A stretch of DNA of 64,000 nt, from contig JBBRYM010000008.1 of NCBI GenBank assembly GCA_038237625.1, positions 1-64,000 of the forward strand. The letters are read 5' to 3'. Position 1 is the first letter of the stretch. Every line of letters starts with the position of its first letter. Made by a program: the position numbers and the translations under genes. Origin of the DNA: JAWVFM01 sp038237625 (lineage in GTDB: Bacteria > Actinomycetota > Thermoleophilia > Solirubrobacterales > 70-9). Below, one piece after another: positions 1 through 6,763 of the stretch. Under the pieces are notes generated by a model. That model made no database searches and was not told the origin of the DNA. It saw only the letters and a list, made by a program, of their open reading frames with translations.

Positions 1-62
1 ATGGGGGTTAGGCGCGTGCGCGGGGGCGCCTGGAAGCGAGCTGGGCGCGCTCGACGCGCGAA

Positions 63-84
63 GCCCGTACCAGAAGGTACGGGC
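63..84. other. Perfect 9-bp hairpin downstream of holB
   Basis: GCCCGTACC, an AGAA loop, and GGTACGGGC form a perfect stem-loop about 75 bases beyond the holB stop. No U-tract follows on either strand, so it is not a classic intrinsic terminator. It could be a processing signal or part of a feature that runs off the window edge. Confidence 0.4.
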
Positions 85-119
85 GAGTCGCGGAGAGCCC
101 GATCCAGCGACGCTGCCCA

Positions 120-162
120 GGCGTCATCCGCGTGCGTGGATGACCCACATCAGGCCTCTAGG
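120..162 (-). repeat. Dispersed repeat A, copy 1 (half-palindrome at the holB stop codon)
   Basis: These 43 bases are an exact reverse-complement match to 57134-57176. Read on the minus strand, the element begins at the holB TAG, which lies inside CTAGAGGC, and contains the stem GTCATCC/GGATGAC around an 8-base loop. The outer right arm present in the second copy is missing here. Confidence 0.85.
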
Positions 163-1282
163 CGCTCAGCAGAGCCTCGAGGCGGTAGGAAAGCGCTTCG
201 AGCGCGAGCTCCTCGCCCACATTGACCTGAAGGCGCCTGCGCGTATCCATGACCAGCTCTCCCGCGCGGCGCGCCCGGCGCGGGTCCAGCTCGGCTCGCG
301 CGCGCAGGCGATCGACGCCGTCGCAGTTGAGCGCGAGCCCCTCGGCCCCGCTCGCCACCGCGACGATGTCGCGAAGCCAGGAGCCCACCAGCGCGAGCGC
401 GAGATCCAGGGCTGCCGTTCGCGCCTGGCGACCGGCGCGCTTGGCCGCGTCCTCGGCCTGCTTGGTCGCCCGCTTCGCGTCGGCTCCGGAGGCGCCGGCA
501 GCCTCCGCCTGCGCGAGCACCGAGACCTGTGCCCGGCGCGCGGCTCCCTCCCCCGCCTCCTCGGCCAATGAGATCAGCGCTGCCCAGGGGGAGTCGCCGA
601 GGTCTCCGTCGGCCGCCGCTTCAACGAGCTTGGCAGCGGCATCGCGAAGCTCGCTGCCTGGTGGGACGAGCAGATCCTCGGCGAGCGCCGTGTTGCCCCC
701 CGCGAGCCGAGCAGCCGCCCGTCGCGTCGGCGCCTCAACCTCGGGGTGCGTTCGAGCCAGCTGCGCCTCCACTGCCGCCGCGGGCAAAGCGTTGAATCGC
801 ACCGCCTGGCAGCGCGAGCGGACCGTGTCCAGCAGGGCCGCCGGCTCCGCGGTGAGGAGCAGGATGTGGACATCGGCCGCGGGCTCTTCGAGCGTCTTCA
901 GCAGCGCGTTCTGGCTCTCCTCCGCCATCGCCTCGGCCGCCTCGACCACGAAGACGCGGCGCGAGGCCTCGAACGGCCGGTAGGCCGCCGCGGCGATGAG
1001 CCGGGAGCGGATCTCCTCGACCAGGTGCTGGTTGCCCGGCGGGCGGATCCAGGTGAGGTCAGGATGCGGCGAGGGGTCCGCGAGCGCGCGGCGGCGGGCA
1101 TTCTCCGGATCGGCTGCCTCCTCGGCGAGAAGCTCCGCAGCGAAGGCGCGAGCCGCGGCAGCCTTGCCGGCGCCCGGTGGGCCGCTGAACAAGTACGCGT
1201 GCCCCGGCGCCGCGAGGGCGGCGCCGAGCGCAGTCCGGGCGCCCGGCTGATGCTCGGTGGCTTCGAGCAGCGGTTCGCTCAT
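158..1282 (-). CDS. holB: DNA polymerase III subunit delta' (clamp-loader ATPase-like)
   Basis: This is the delta' subunit of the clamp-loader complex, which opens the beta clamp for the replisome. The N-terminus has the AAA+ P-loop GPPGAGK, and the sensor motif SRC is present in TVRSRC. The start is placed at the ATG at 1282, which overlaps the tmk stop as ATGA, rather than at an upstream in-frame codon inside tmk. The cysteines of the usual delta' zinc module are absent: the stretch ending in HPDL has none. At about 374 aa it is of normal length. It is the last gene of a topA-tmk-holB run, and its TAG lies inside repeat A. Confidence 0.9.
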   Translation of the reverse strand: MSEPLLEATEHQPGARTALGAALAAPGHAYLFSGPPGAGKAAAARAFAAELLAEEAADPENARRRALADPSPHPDLTWIRPPGNQHLVEEIRSRLIAAAAYRPFEASRRVFVVEAAEAMAEESQNALLKTLEEPAADVHILLLTAEPAALLDTVRSRCQAVRFNALPAAAVEAQLARTHPEVEAPTRRAAARLAGGNTALAEDLLVPPGSELRDAAAKLVEAAADGDLGDSPWAALISLAEEAGEGAARRAQVSVLAQAEAAGASGADAKRATKQAEDAAKRAGRQARTAALDLALALVGSWLRDIVAVASGAEGLALNCDGVDRLRARAELDPRRARRAGELVMDTRRRLQVNVGEELALEALSYRLEALLSA

Positions 1283-1896
1283 CTGCGCCGGTTTGTCACC
1301 GCAGCCCACACCCTCTCATGGACGTCCTCGGGCTCGCCGCGGGCATCGATCACCACGATCCGCTCGGGGTGGCGGCGCGCGATCTCGTCGTACGCGGCGG
1401 CGACCGTTCGCTGCAGCTCGATTCCCTCCCCCTCGAAGCGATCGGTTCCATCGGCCTCGCCGGCGCGCAGCCGTTCCTGGCCGCGCGCCTCGGCTCGCTC
1501 GGCGTCGACCCTCAATAGGAGCGTGAGGTCGGGCATCCATCCTTGCGTCACCCGTTCGTTGAACTGCTCCACGTGCTCGACGCCGAGTCCACCGGCCGCC
1601 CCCTGGTAGGCGACGGACGAGTCGACGAAGCGGTCGCAGACCACGTCGCGCCCTGCCTGGATGGCGGGGACGATCACGTCTCCCATCAGCTGCCCCCGGG
1701 CCGCCGAGAAGAGGAGTAGCTCGATTCCGGCCCCGATCTCGAGCTCGGGGTCTTTCAGGATCTCGCGGATCCGCTCCCCCAGGGGAGTTCCGCCGGGCTC
1801 GCGGAGCAGGAGCGTGCCGTCGCCGAGCTCGCGCGCGAGCATCGCCGCCTGCGTGGTCTTGCCCGAACGGTCGATCCCCTCGAGCGTGATGAACAC
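1279..1896 (-). CDS. tmk: Thymidylate kinase (dTMP kinase)
   Basis: The enzyme phosphorylates dTMP to dTDP, a required step to dTTP. The 205-aa length is standard. The P-loop GIDRSGKTTQ is near the N-terminus and the DRFVDSS motif binds the nucleotide. It starts with GTG 11 bases after the topA stop and overlaps holB by four bases, so the three genes are very likely co-transcribed and translationally coupled. tmk-holB pairing is common in bacteria. A 66-aa reading frame inside it on the other strand is a shadow. Confidence 0.95.
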   Translation of the reverse strand: MFITLEGIDRSGKTTQAAMLARELGDGTLLLREPGGTPLGERIREILKDPELEIGAGIELLLFSAARGQLMGDVIVPAIQAGRDVVCDRFVDSSVAYQGAAGGLGVEHVEQFNERVTQGWMPDLTLLLRVDAERAEARGQERLRAGEADGTDRFEGEGIELQRTVAAAYDEIARRHPERIVVIDARGEPEDVHERVWAAVTNRRR

Positions 1897-1907
1897 GACG
1901 GGCCGGC

Positions 1908-4253
1908 TTACTTCGAGGTGCGGGCGCGCTTGGTCCGCGCCGTCGTGGGCGCAGGCTTCTTCGGCCGCCGGCGGCGCCCGTTTCCGGACGCCGGCTTGTC
2001 CGCGACCACCCCGTCGCCCGGCGAATCGCCGTCGGCTGCCCGGTCGCCGCCCGCCTTGGCGGCCTCGCGCGCGGCCTTCGCAGCCTCGCGCTCGGCGCGC
2101 TTTTCACGCATCTCGACCATGGTTGGGCAGTCGTCGTTCAGACAAAGCTTCCAGGGGCGCCCGCGGAAGCCCTTGACCGTGAGCCGGGGCATCTGGTCGC
2201 ACACCGAGCAGCGCTCCTCGAGGCGCCAGAGCTCGTAGCCGCGCCCGGGGAGAGGGCCGGAGACGGGGCAGGAGTCGGGATTGGGAGGCGGCGGGTCGGA
2301 GCCCTCAGCCACCTCCGGCGGCCTGATCCAGCCCTCGCATCCGTACATGCGCTTGCCGCCCTTCAGCTGGATGATCCGCAGGCGGTTGGGCGAGCCGTCC
2401 TCGCGACGGCGCCCGGCTTCCTCACACACCCTGCAGGGGCCGAGGAACTTGTCCTCGTCCATCCCCGCCCAGATCTGCTTCGCGAAGTCCTCGGTGTTCT
2501 CCTGGAGGTGGTTGGTGGTCGAGTGGAGCATCTCGCGGCTGATTCGCAGGACCTCGTCCTTTGAGGTCTCGCCGGCGGCGATCTGGTCCATGTCCTGCTC
2601 GAGCTCGGCCGTCATCTTCGGCGTCGCCATCTCAGGCACGTAGCCCTTGAATGCGTTGTACATCGCGATCCCGGTCTCCGACGGCTCCGGCGGGTTGTTG
2701 AAGACGTAACCGCGGTCGTAGAGCTTCTGGATGATGTCGGCGCGCGTCGCCTTGGTGCCGAGGCCCCGCTCCTCCATCAGCTCGATCAGCTTGCCCTGGC
2801 TGATCCGCGACGGCGGCTGGGTCTCCTTGTCGACGAGCCACGGGTCGCCGTCGAGGTCGAGGCTCTGCCCACGGGCCAGCTTCGGGATCTCCTCGTCGCT
2901 CGAGCGCGCGTATGTGTAGATCGCCGCGAAGCCGGGGTCGACCACGACCGAGCCGCGCACGAAGTACATCTCCGAGCCCGCCTCGATGTCGGCGCGGGTG
3001 GACTCGGTGATCATCGGCTCCGAGAAGGTGGCCAAAAAGCGGCGCGCGACGAGCTCGTAGACACGGCGCTTCGGCCCCTCGAGGGCGCCGGGATAGACCG
3101 CCTGCGTGGGGTAGATCGGCGGGTGGTCGGTCGTCTCCTTCTTGCCGCGCGTGGCGGTGAGCTGCGGCTTGTCGAGAAGCGGCGCCGCAGCGCTGAAGTC
3201 GGGGATCCGCACCAGCGAGCTCACCAGCTCGCGCGTGTTGAGCGATTGCGGATAGACGGTGTTGTCAGTGCGCGGGTAGGAGATAAAGCCGTCCATGTAG
3301 AGGTCTTCGGCGATCCGCATCGCCGCCGCCGGGGTGATGCCGAGGCGGCTCGAGGCATCGGTGGTGAAAGCCGTGGTGTTGAGCGGCGCCGGCGGCTTTC
3401 GGGAGTTGCGCCGCGACCTCACCTCCTTGACCACACCGGGGCTCGACGTCCCCGCCAGCGCGGCATCGGCCTCCGCCTTCTCCCAGAACTTGTGGGTGGC
3501 GTGGTGGGCCTCGAAGGAGCCGTCGGGATGCTCGAAGCGGGCGAGGAGCTCCCAATAGGGCTTTGCGACGTGGGCGCGGCGCTCGAGCTCGCGCTCGACG
3601 ATCAGCGCCAGCGTGGGGCTCTGCACCCGGCCCACCGAGAGGAAGTTGGAGCCGAAGCGGCGGGTCGCGAGCGAGACGGCGCGGGTGAGCGTCGCCCCCC
3701 AGATCAGGTCGATGTCCTGGCGCGCGGCGCCGGCGCCGGCGAGGTCGTAGTCGAGCTCGTCGATGTTCGAGAAGGCCCGCTGGATCTCATCCTTGGTGAG
3801 GGCGGAGTAGCGGGCGCGCTTCACCGTCGGCCGCGCGTCGAGCGCGGTGACGCCGTCGGCACTCAGGACCTTCGGGTTCGAGTCGACCACCTGCTCCAGG
3901 GCCTCGAGGCCGATCAGCTCGCCCTCGCGGTCGAAGTCGGTGGCGATCACGACCTCATCGGCCTCCTTGGCGACCTTGCGCACGGCCTTGACGACGTTCT
4001 TGTCGGTGGCCTCCTTGACGATGGCCGCGTCGATCAGCTCGTGGAGGTCGGTTTCCTGCCAGTTCGAGTAGCCCTCCGGGAAAGCGGGACCCATGACGTG
4101 GCCCTTCAGTCCGATGGCCATGTGGTCACCGTCGCCGTTCGACCACGTGTAGAACGGCACCTTGTACGCAGCGTCGGACTTCGCCGCGCCGCCGCTAAGG
4201 ATGTCGGCGATCTTCTTCGCCGAGTTGTTCTTCTCCGTGACGATGAGCCTCAT
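1908..4253 (-). CDS. topA: DNA topoisomerase I, type IA, archaeal-like
   Basis: This relaxes negative supercoils through a transient 5'-phosphotyrosine link. The 781-aa protein has an N-terminal Toprim domain (TEKNNSAKKIADIL at the start, DFDREGE near residues 106-112), the strand-cleavage tyrosine in GFISYPRTDNT (Tyr326), and C4-type zinc fingers in the last 200 residues (CRVC, CSVC, CLNDDC). The N-terminus, with its GDGDHMAIGLKGHV segment, looks like haloarchaeal and other archaeal topoisomerase I rather than Escherichia or Streptomyces TopA. The tail is Lys/Arg/Ala-rich, as is common in high-GC actinobacteria. It is first in the run with tmk and holB. Confidence 0.93.
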   Translation of the reverse strand: MRLIVTEKNNSAKKIADILSGGAAKSDAAYKVPFYTWSNGDGDHMAIGLKGHVMGPAFPEGYSNWQETDLHELIDAAIVKEATDKNVVKAVRKVAKEADEVVIATDFDREGELIGLEALEQVVDSNPKVLSADGVTALDARPTVKRARYSALTKDEIQRAFSNIDELDYDLAGAGAARQDIDLIWGATLTRAVSLATRRFGSNFLSVGRVQSPTLALIVERELERRAHVAKPYWELLARFEHPDGSFEAHHATHKFWEKAEADAALAGTSSPGVVKEVRSRRNSRKPPAPLNTTAFTTDASSRLGITPAAAMRIAEDLYMDGFISYPRTDNTVYPQSLNTRELVSSLVRIPDFSAAAPLLDKPQLTATRGKKETTDHPPIYPTQAVYPGALEGPKRRVYELVARRFLATFSEPMITESTRADIEAGSEMYFVRGSVVVDPGFAAIYTYARSSDEEIPKLARGQSLDLDGDPWLVDKETQPPSRISQGKLIELMEERGLGTKATRADIIQKLYDRGYVFNNPPEPSETGIAMYNAFKGYVPEMATPKMTAELEQDMDQIAAGETSKDEVLRISREMLHSTTNHLQENTEDFAKQIWAGMDEDKFLGPCRVCEEAGRRREDGSPNRLRIIQLKGGKRMYGCEGWIRPPEVAEGSDPPPPNPDSCPVSGPLPGRGYELWRLEERCSVCDQMPRLTVKGFRGRPWKLCLNDDCPTMVEMREKRAEREAAKAAREAAKAGGDRAADGDSPGDGVVADKPASGNGRRRRPKKPAPTTARTKRARTSK

Positions 4254-4335
4254 GAGCCGCGTCCATCAAGGCTGTCTTGGTTCTGGCGAGCGAAAGTCGC
4301 CACTGGCAAGGACGCAGGGACCCGGCATGGCAGCG

Positions 4336-4365
4336 CCCTGGCGGCGACCGAAGACGCCGCCAGGG
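4336..4365. other. 11-bp hairpin in the topA/siroheme-synthase divergent region
   Basis: CCCTGGCGGCG and CGCCGCCAGGG pair perfectly around an 8-base loop. A second, weaker stem (TGGCGA/TCGCCA) lies at about 4290-4310. The roughly 220-bp region between two divergent genes is therefore structured, but no coding frame or known RNA family was recognised in it. Confidence 0.5.
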
Positions 4366-4463
4366 AAGACTTGCAGCCGCCAGAAGCGAGGCAGTATTGG
4401 TGGACGGGGCACATCAAGCGCGGCGAGGGTAGCAGGGGGTCAAAACGGCGCTTTCGGGTTCTC

Positions 4464-4469
4464 TACGCT
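4464..4469 (+). promoter_or_regulatory. -10 element for a leaderless siroheme-synthase transcript
   Basis: TACGCT matches TANNNT and ends exactly six bases before the ATG at 4476. No ribosome binding site precedes that ATG, which fits transcription starting on the start codon. Confidence 0.6.
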
Positions 4470-4475
4470 CTCCCC

Positions 4476-5219
4476 ATGCCCGCTCAGGCCTACGCCGGCA
4501 AGGAATGCGTGTGCCAGCTGCGCAAGGGAATCTGCGATCAGTCCTGCGTTCGGGGCATGCTCGAGACCCCTCTCTACATCGCCTGCCTGCGGCTGTCGGG
4601 GCGCAATTGCCTGGTGGTCGGCGGCGGCGACATCGGCCTCGAGAAGGTTGAGGGCCTGCTTGCCTGCGACGGCCAGGTGACCCTGGTCGCGCCGACCGCG
4701 GTGCCCGAGCTCGAGGCCTGCGCGACCGAGGGCTCGATCACGTGGGAGAGACGCGAATTCGCCGCGAGCGACCTCGACGGCAAGTTCATGGCGATCGCCG
4801 CGACGAACGACACCGACGTCAACATCGCCGTCTACGACGAGGCCGAGAAGCGCTCGATGCTCGTCAACGTCGTCGACGTCCCGCCGCTTTGCAACTTCAT
4901 CCTCCCCGCCATCGTGCGCACCGGCCCATTGGCGATCGCAATCTCCACGGCCGGCGCCTCCCCTGCGCTCGCCAAGCGCATGAAGCGGGAGATCGCAGAC
5001 GCATATGGAGAGCCCTACGCGCGCCTGGCGATCATCCTCAACGACGCCCGCGGCTGGGCCAAGGCAACCCTCCCCACCTACCAGGACCGGAAGGTTTTCT
5101 TCGAGGGCATCGTCAACGGCGAACCCGACCCGATCGAGCTCCTGCGCGACGGACGGGACCGTGAAGTGGTCGCCCTGGTCGACGCGGCGCGCGAGCGCCA
5201 CGCTTCGGCGCTCGCCTAG
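4476..5219 (+). CDS. Precorrin-2 dehydrogenase / siroheme synthase N-terminal domain protein
   Basis: This is a CysG-N/Met8p-type protein that oxidises precorrin-2 to sirohydrochlorin with NAD and may insert iron to give siroheme. The dinucleotide site VVGGGDIGLEK lies near residue 45, followed by NVVDVPPLCNF and an ISTAGASPALAK segment typical of the family. At 247 aa it lacks the methyltransferase half of full CysG. The start was chosen from the TACGCT-N6-ATG promoter geometry. An alternative ATG at 4557 would remove an odd 27-residue leader with four cysteines (CVC, then two more). It converges on the hemolysin III gene with a 4-base overlap. Confidence 0.88.
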   Translation: MPAQAYAGKECVCQLRKGICDQSCVRGMLETPLYIACLRLSGRNCLVVGGGDIGLEKVEGLLACDGQVTLVAPTAVPELEACATEGSITWERREFAASDLDGKFMAIAATNDTDVNIAVYDEAEKRSMLVNVVDVPPLCNFILPAIVRTGPLAIAISTAGASPALAKRMKREIADAYGEPYARLAIILNDARGWAKATLPTYQDRKVFFEGIVNGEPDPIELLRDGRDREVVALVDAARERHASALA

Positions 5220-6070
5220 CCCGCGGGCAGAGCGTAGATCGCGATCGCGGCGAAATGGGCCGCGGCGGCGGCGAGCACCAGCACGTGGAAGATCTCGTGG
5301 TAGCCGAAGACTGCGGGGTTCGGGTTGGGGCTTTCGCGCGCGTAGATCACGGCGCCGGTCGTGTAGAGGACCCCGCCGACCGCGATGAGGACGGCGGCGC
5401 CGATGCCGGCGTCGACGGCGATCGCCGGAAAGGCCAGGGCGCCGATCCAGCCGACGCCGACGTAGACGAGGGTGGCGACCCACTTCGGTGCCTCCACCCA
5501 GATCAGCTCGACGACGATGCCCACTACCGCTCCGGTCCAGACCGCGATCAGGATCAGGTCCGCGAACGCGCCGTGCAGGACGAGGAGCGCGAAGGGGGTG
5601 AGGGTCCCGGCGATCAGCAGGAAGATCATCGAGTGGTCGAGCCGGCGGACCCAGCGACGGCTGGAGGCTCGCTTCCAGTTCACGCGGTGGTAGAGGGCGC
5701 TGGTGCCGAGGAGGGCGGCGAGCGAAAAGGCGTAGATGCCGGCGGCGAGCCGGGCTTTGCCATCCGGGGCTGCGGTGACGAGGATGATCCCGGCGAGGAC
5801 GGCAACCGGGAAGGCCCATTCGTGAAAGACGCCGCGTAGCTTCGGCTTGACCTTGGCGATCGCCTCCGCGGCGTTCTCCTTGGCGGTCGCGACAGCGTCG
5901 GCGGTGTTCTCGCGGGCGGTCGCCACCGCATCGACGGCGTTCTCGCGCGCGGTCGTCACCTTCTCGCGAGCGTTCGCCATCGCCTCGGCGGCGTTGTCCC
6001 GCGCGGCGACGACGTTCTCCTTGGCCGTCTCCACCTTGTCGGCAGCCCCACGCTTCAGCTCATCGACCAC
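5216..6070 (-). CDS. Hemolysin III / PAQR-family membrane protein with 11-mer-repeat N-terminus
   Basis: The C-terminal 210 residues form the seven-helix hemolysin III (YqfA, PAQR) domain, with signature residues SALYHRVNW, RRLDHSMIFLLIAG and the final GYHEIFHVLVL. The function in bacteria is poorly known, and PAQR relatives are receptors or ceramidase-like hydrolases. The first 70 residues are a soluble helix made of 11-residue units such as TARENAVDAVA, TARENTADAVA and TAKENAAEAIA. The start is the GTG at 6070, six bases after a TACGCT hexamer. The earlier in-frame ATG at 6148 lies inside repeat B and was rejected. Confidence 0.85.
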   Translation of the reverse strand: MVDELKRGAADKVETAKENVVAARDNAAEAMANAREKVTTARENAVDAVATARENTADAVATAKENAAEAIAKVKPKLRGVFHEWAFPVAVLAGIILVTAAPDGKARLAAGIYAFSLAALLGTSALYHRVNWKRASSRRWVRRLDHSMIFLLIAGTLTPFALLVLHGAFADLILIAVWTGAVVGIVVELIWVEAPKWVATLVYVGVGWIGALAFPAIAVDAGIGAAVLIAVGGVLYTTGAVIYARESPNPNPAVFGYHEIFHVLVLAAAAAHFAAIAIYALPAG

Positions 6071-6076
6071 GGCCAA

Positions 6077-6082
6077 AGCGTA
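6077..6082 (-). promoter_or_regulatory. -10 element for the hemolysin III gene (leaderless)
   Basis: On the minus strand TACGCT is followed by TTGGCC and then the GTG start at 6070. This is the same hexamer and spacing as for the convergent siroheme gene. Confidence 0.6.
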
Positions 6083-6122
6083 GCCCGAATCCGGGTAGGG
6101 CTGGTGAGGGAACCAGATCATG

Positions 6123-6171
6123 CATCGATGGACGAGAAACGCGACCATGGGTAACGTTTCTCGTCCATCAC
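6123..6171. repeat. Dispersed hairpin repeat B, copy 1
   Basis: GATGGACGAGAAACG (6127-6141) pairs perfectly over 15 bp with CGTTTCTCGTCCATC (6155-6169) around a 13-base loop containing CATGGGTA. A diverged copy with the same loop core is at 37208-37254. This copy lies between the divergent hemolysin III and nrdR genes. Confidence 0.85.
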
Positions 6172-6190
6172 CGCAGGCATTGCGTGATGG

Positions 6191-6239
6191 GCGCTATATG
6201 TAGCGTTTGGGGTTAGCCGTAAGGCCGCATATCTAGGTA
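6191..6239 (+). promoter_or_regulatory. Tandem NrdR boxes upstream of nrdR-nrdJ
   Basis: GCGCTATATGTAGCGT (6191-6206) is a near-perfect NrdR-box palindrome. A second, weaker box containing ATATCTAG (about 6224-6239) sits three helical turns (33 bp) downstream and overlaps the -10 element. Paired boxes at this kind of spacing are the known NrdR operator layout, so the operon is probably autoregulated by NrdR. Confidence 0.75.
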
Positions 6240-6243
6240 TAGT
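6238..6243 (+). promoter_or_regulatory. -10 element of the nrdR-nrdJ promoter
   Basis: TATAGT is followed by seven bases and the GTG at 6251, predicting a leaderless nrdR message. It overlaps the second NrdR box, as expected for repression. Confidence 0.65.
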
Positions 6244-6250
6244 TCTGGAG

Positions 6251-6763
6251 GTGCTCTGTCCTCATTGCCAGTCGCGGACGCAGGTGCTCGAGAGCCGCGT
6301 GGCGGAGAACGGATCGGCCATGCGCCGCCGCCGCGCCTGCACCTCCTGCGATCACCGCTTCACGACCTACGAGCGCTGCGAGGCCGAGCCGCTGTGGGTG
6401 CGAAAGCGCGACGGCAGCCGCCAGCGCTTCGACCCCGGCAAGCTGAACGCCGCGCTCGCGCGCGCGGCGCACAAGCGCCCCGTCTCCCGCCGAGATCTCA
6501 CCGCGACCGTCGCCAGGATCGAGGCCATGATCGCGGCGAACGGCGGCGAGGCAAGCTCTGACTCGATCGCGCGTAAGTGCCTGTCCCTGCTCCGGCAGCT
6601 CGATCGCGGCGCCTACCTCCAGTTCGCCGGGACGCTGCCCCAGCCAAACCCGGATTTTGCGGAGCTCGAGGCTCCCTCGGCCCCGCCGAGTTCCGTCCGG
6701 GCTGCGAGCAACCATGGACAGTCCACCCCCAAAGCCGGTACGAGGAGAGGACTTGATGGCTGA
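6251..6763 (+). CDS. nrdR: Transcriptional repressor NrdR
   Basis: NrdR is a zinc-ribbon/ATP-cone repressor of ribonucleotide reductase genes that senses ATP and dATP. The N-terminal four-cysteine ribbon starts at CPHC and ends at CTSC. The ATP-cone begins at VRKRDGSRQRFDPGKL and runs to about residue 140. The length of 170 aa is slightly above the usual 150-155 because of a C-terminal Pro/Ser-rich tail. The GTG start directly follows a promoter hexamer with no room for a leader. It overlaps nrdJ by eight bases, and the pair forms one operon under the NrdR boxes. Confidence 0.95.
   Translation: MLCPHCQSRTQVLESRVAENGSAMRRRRACTSCDHRFTTYERCEAEPLWVRKRDGSRQRFDPGKLNAALARAAHKRPVSRRDLTATVARIEAMIAANGGEASSDSIARKCLSLLRQLDRGAYLQFAGTLPQPNPDFAELEAPSAPPSSVRAASNHGQSTPKAGTRRGLDG

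Noticed and set aside
1..119. tRNA, SRP RNA or RNase P RNA downstream of holB
   Set aside because: A 9-bp hairpin exists but no cloverleaf, T-loop, or conserved SRP/RNase P motif could be found.
3123..4475. Long plus-strand frame running from inside topA into the siroheme gene
   Set aside because: It is antisense to topA for over 1 kb, has no family features there, and only the part from 4476 is a recognisable protein.
6123..6148. Upstream ATG start for the hemolysin III gene
   Set aside because: It lies within dispersed repeat B, while GTG 6070 fits the promoter geometry and the repeat-helix N-terminus.
6181..6250. Cobalamin riboswitch upstream of the B12-dependent RNR operon
   Set aside because: The promoter lies seven bases from the nrdR start and leaves no leader; the region instead contains NrdR boxes.
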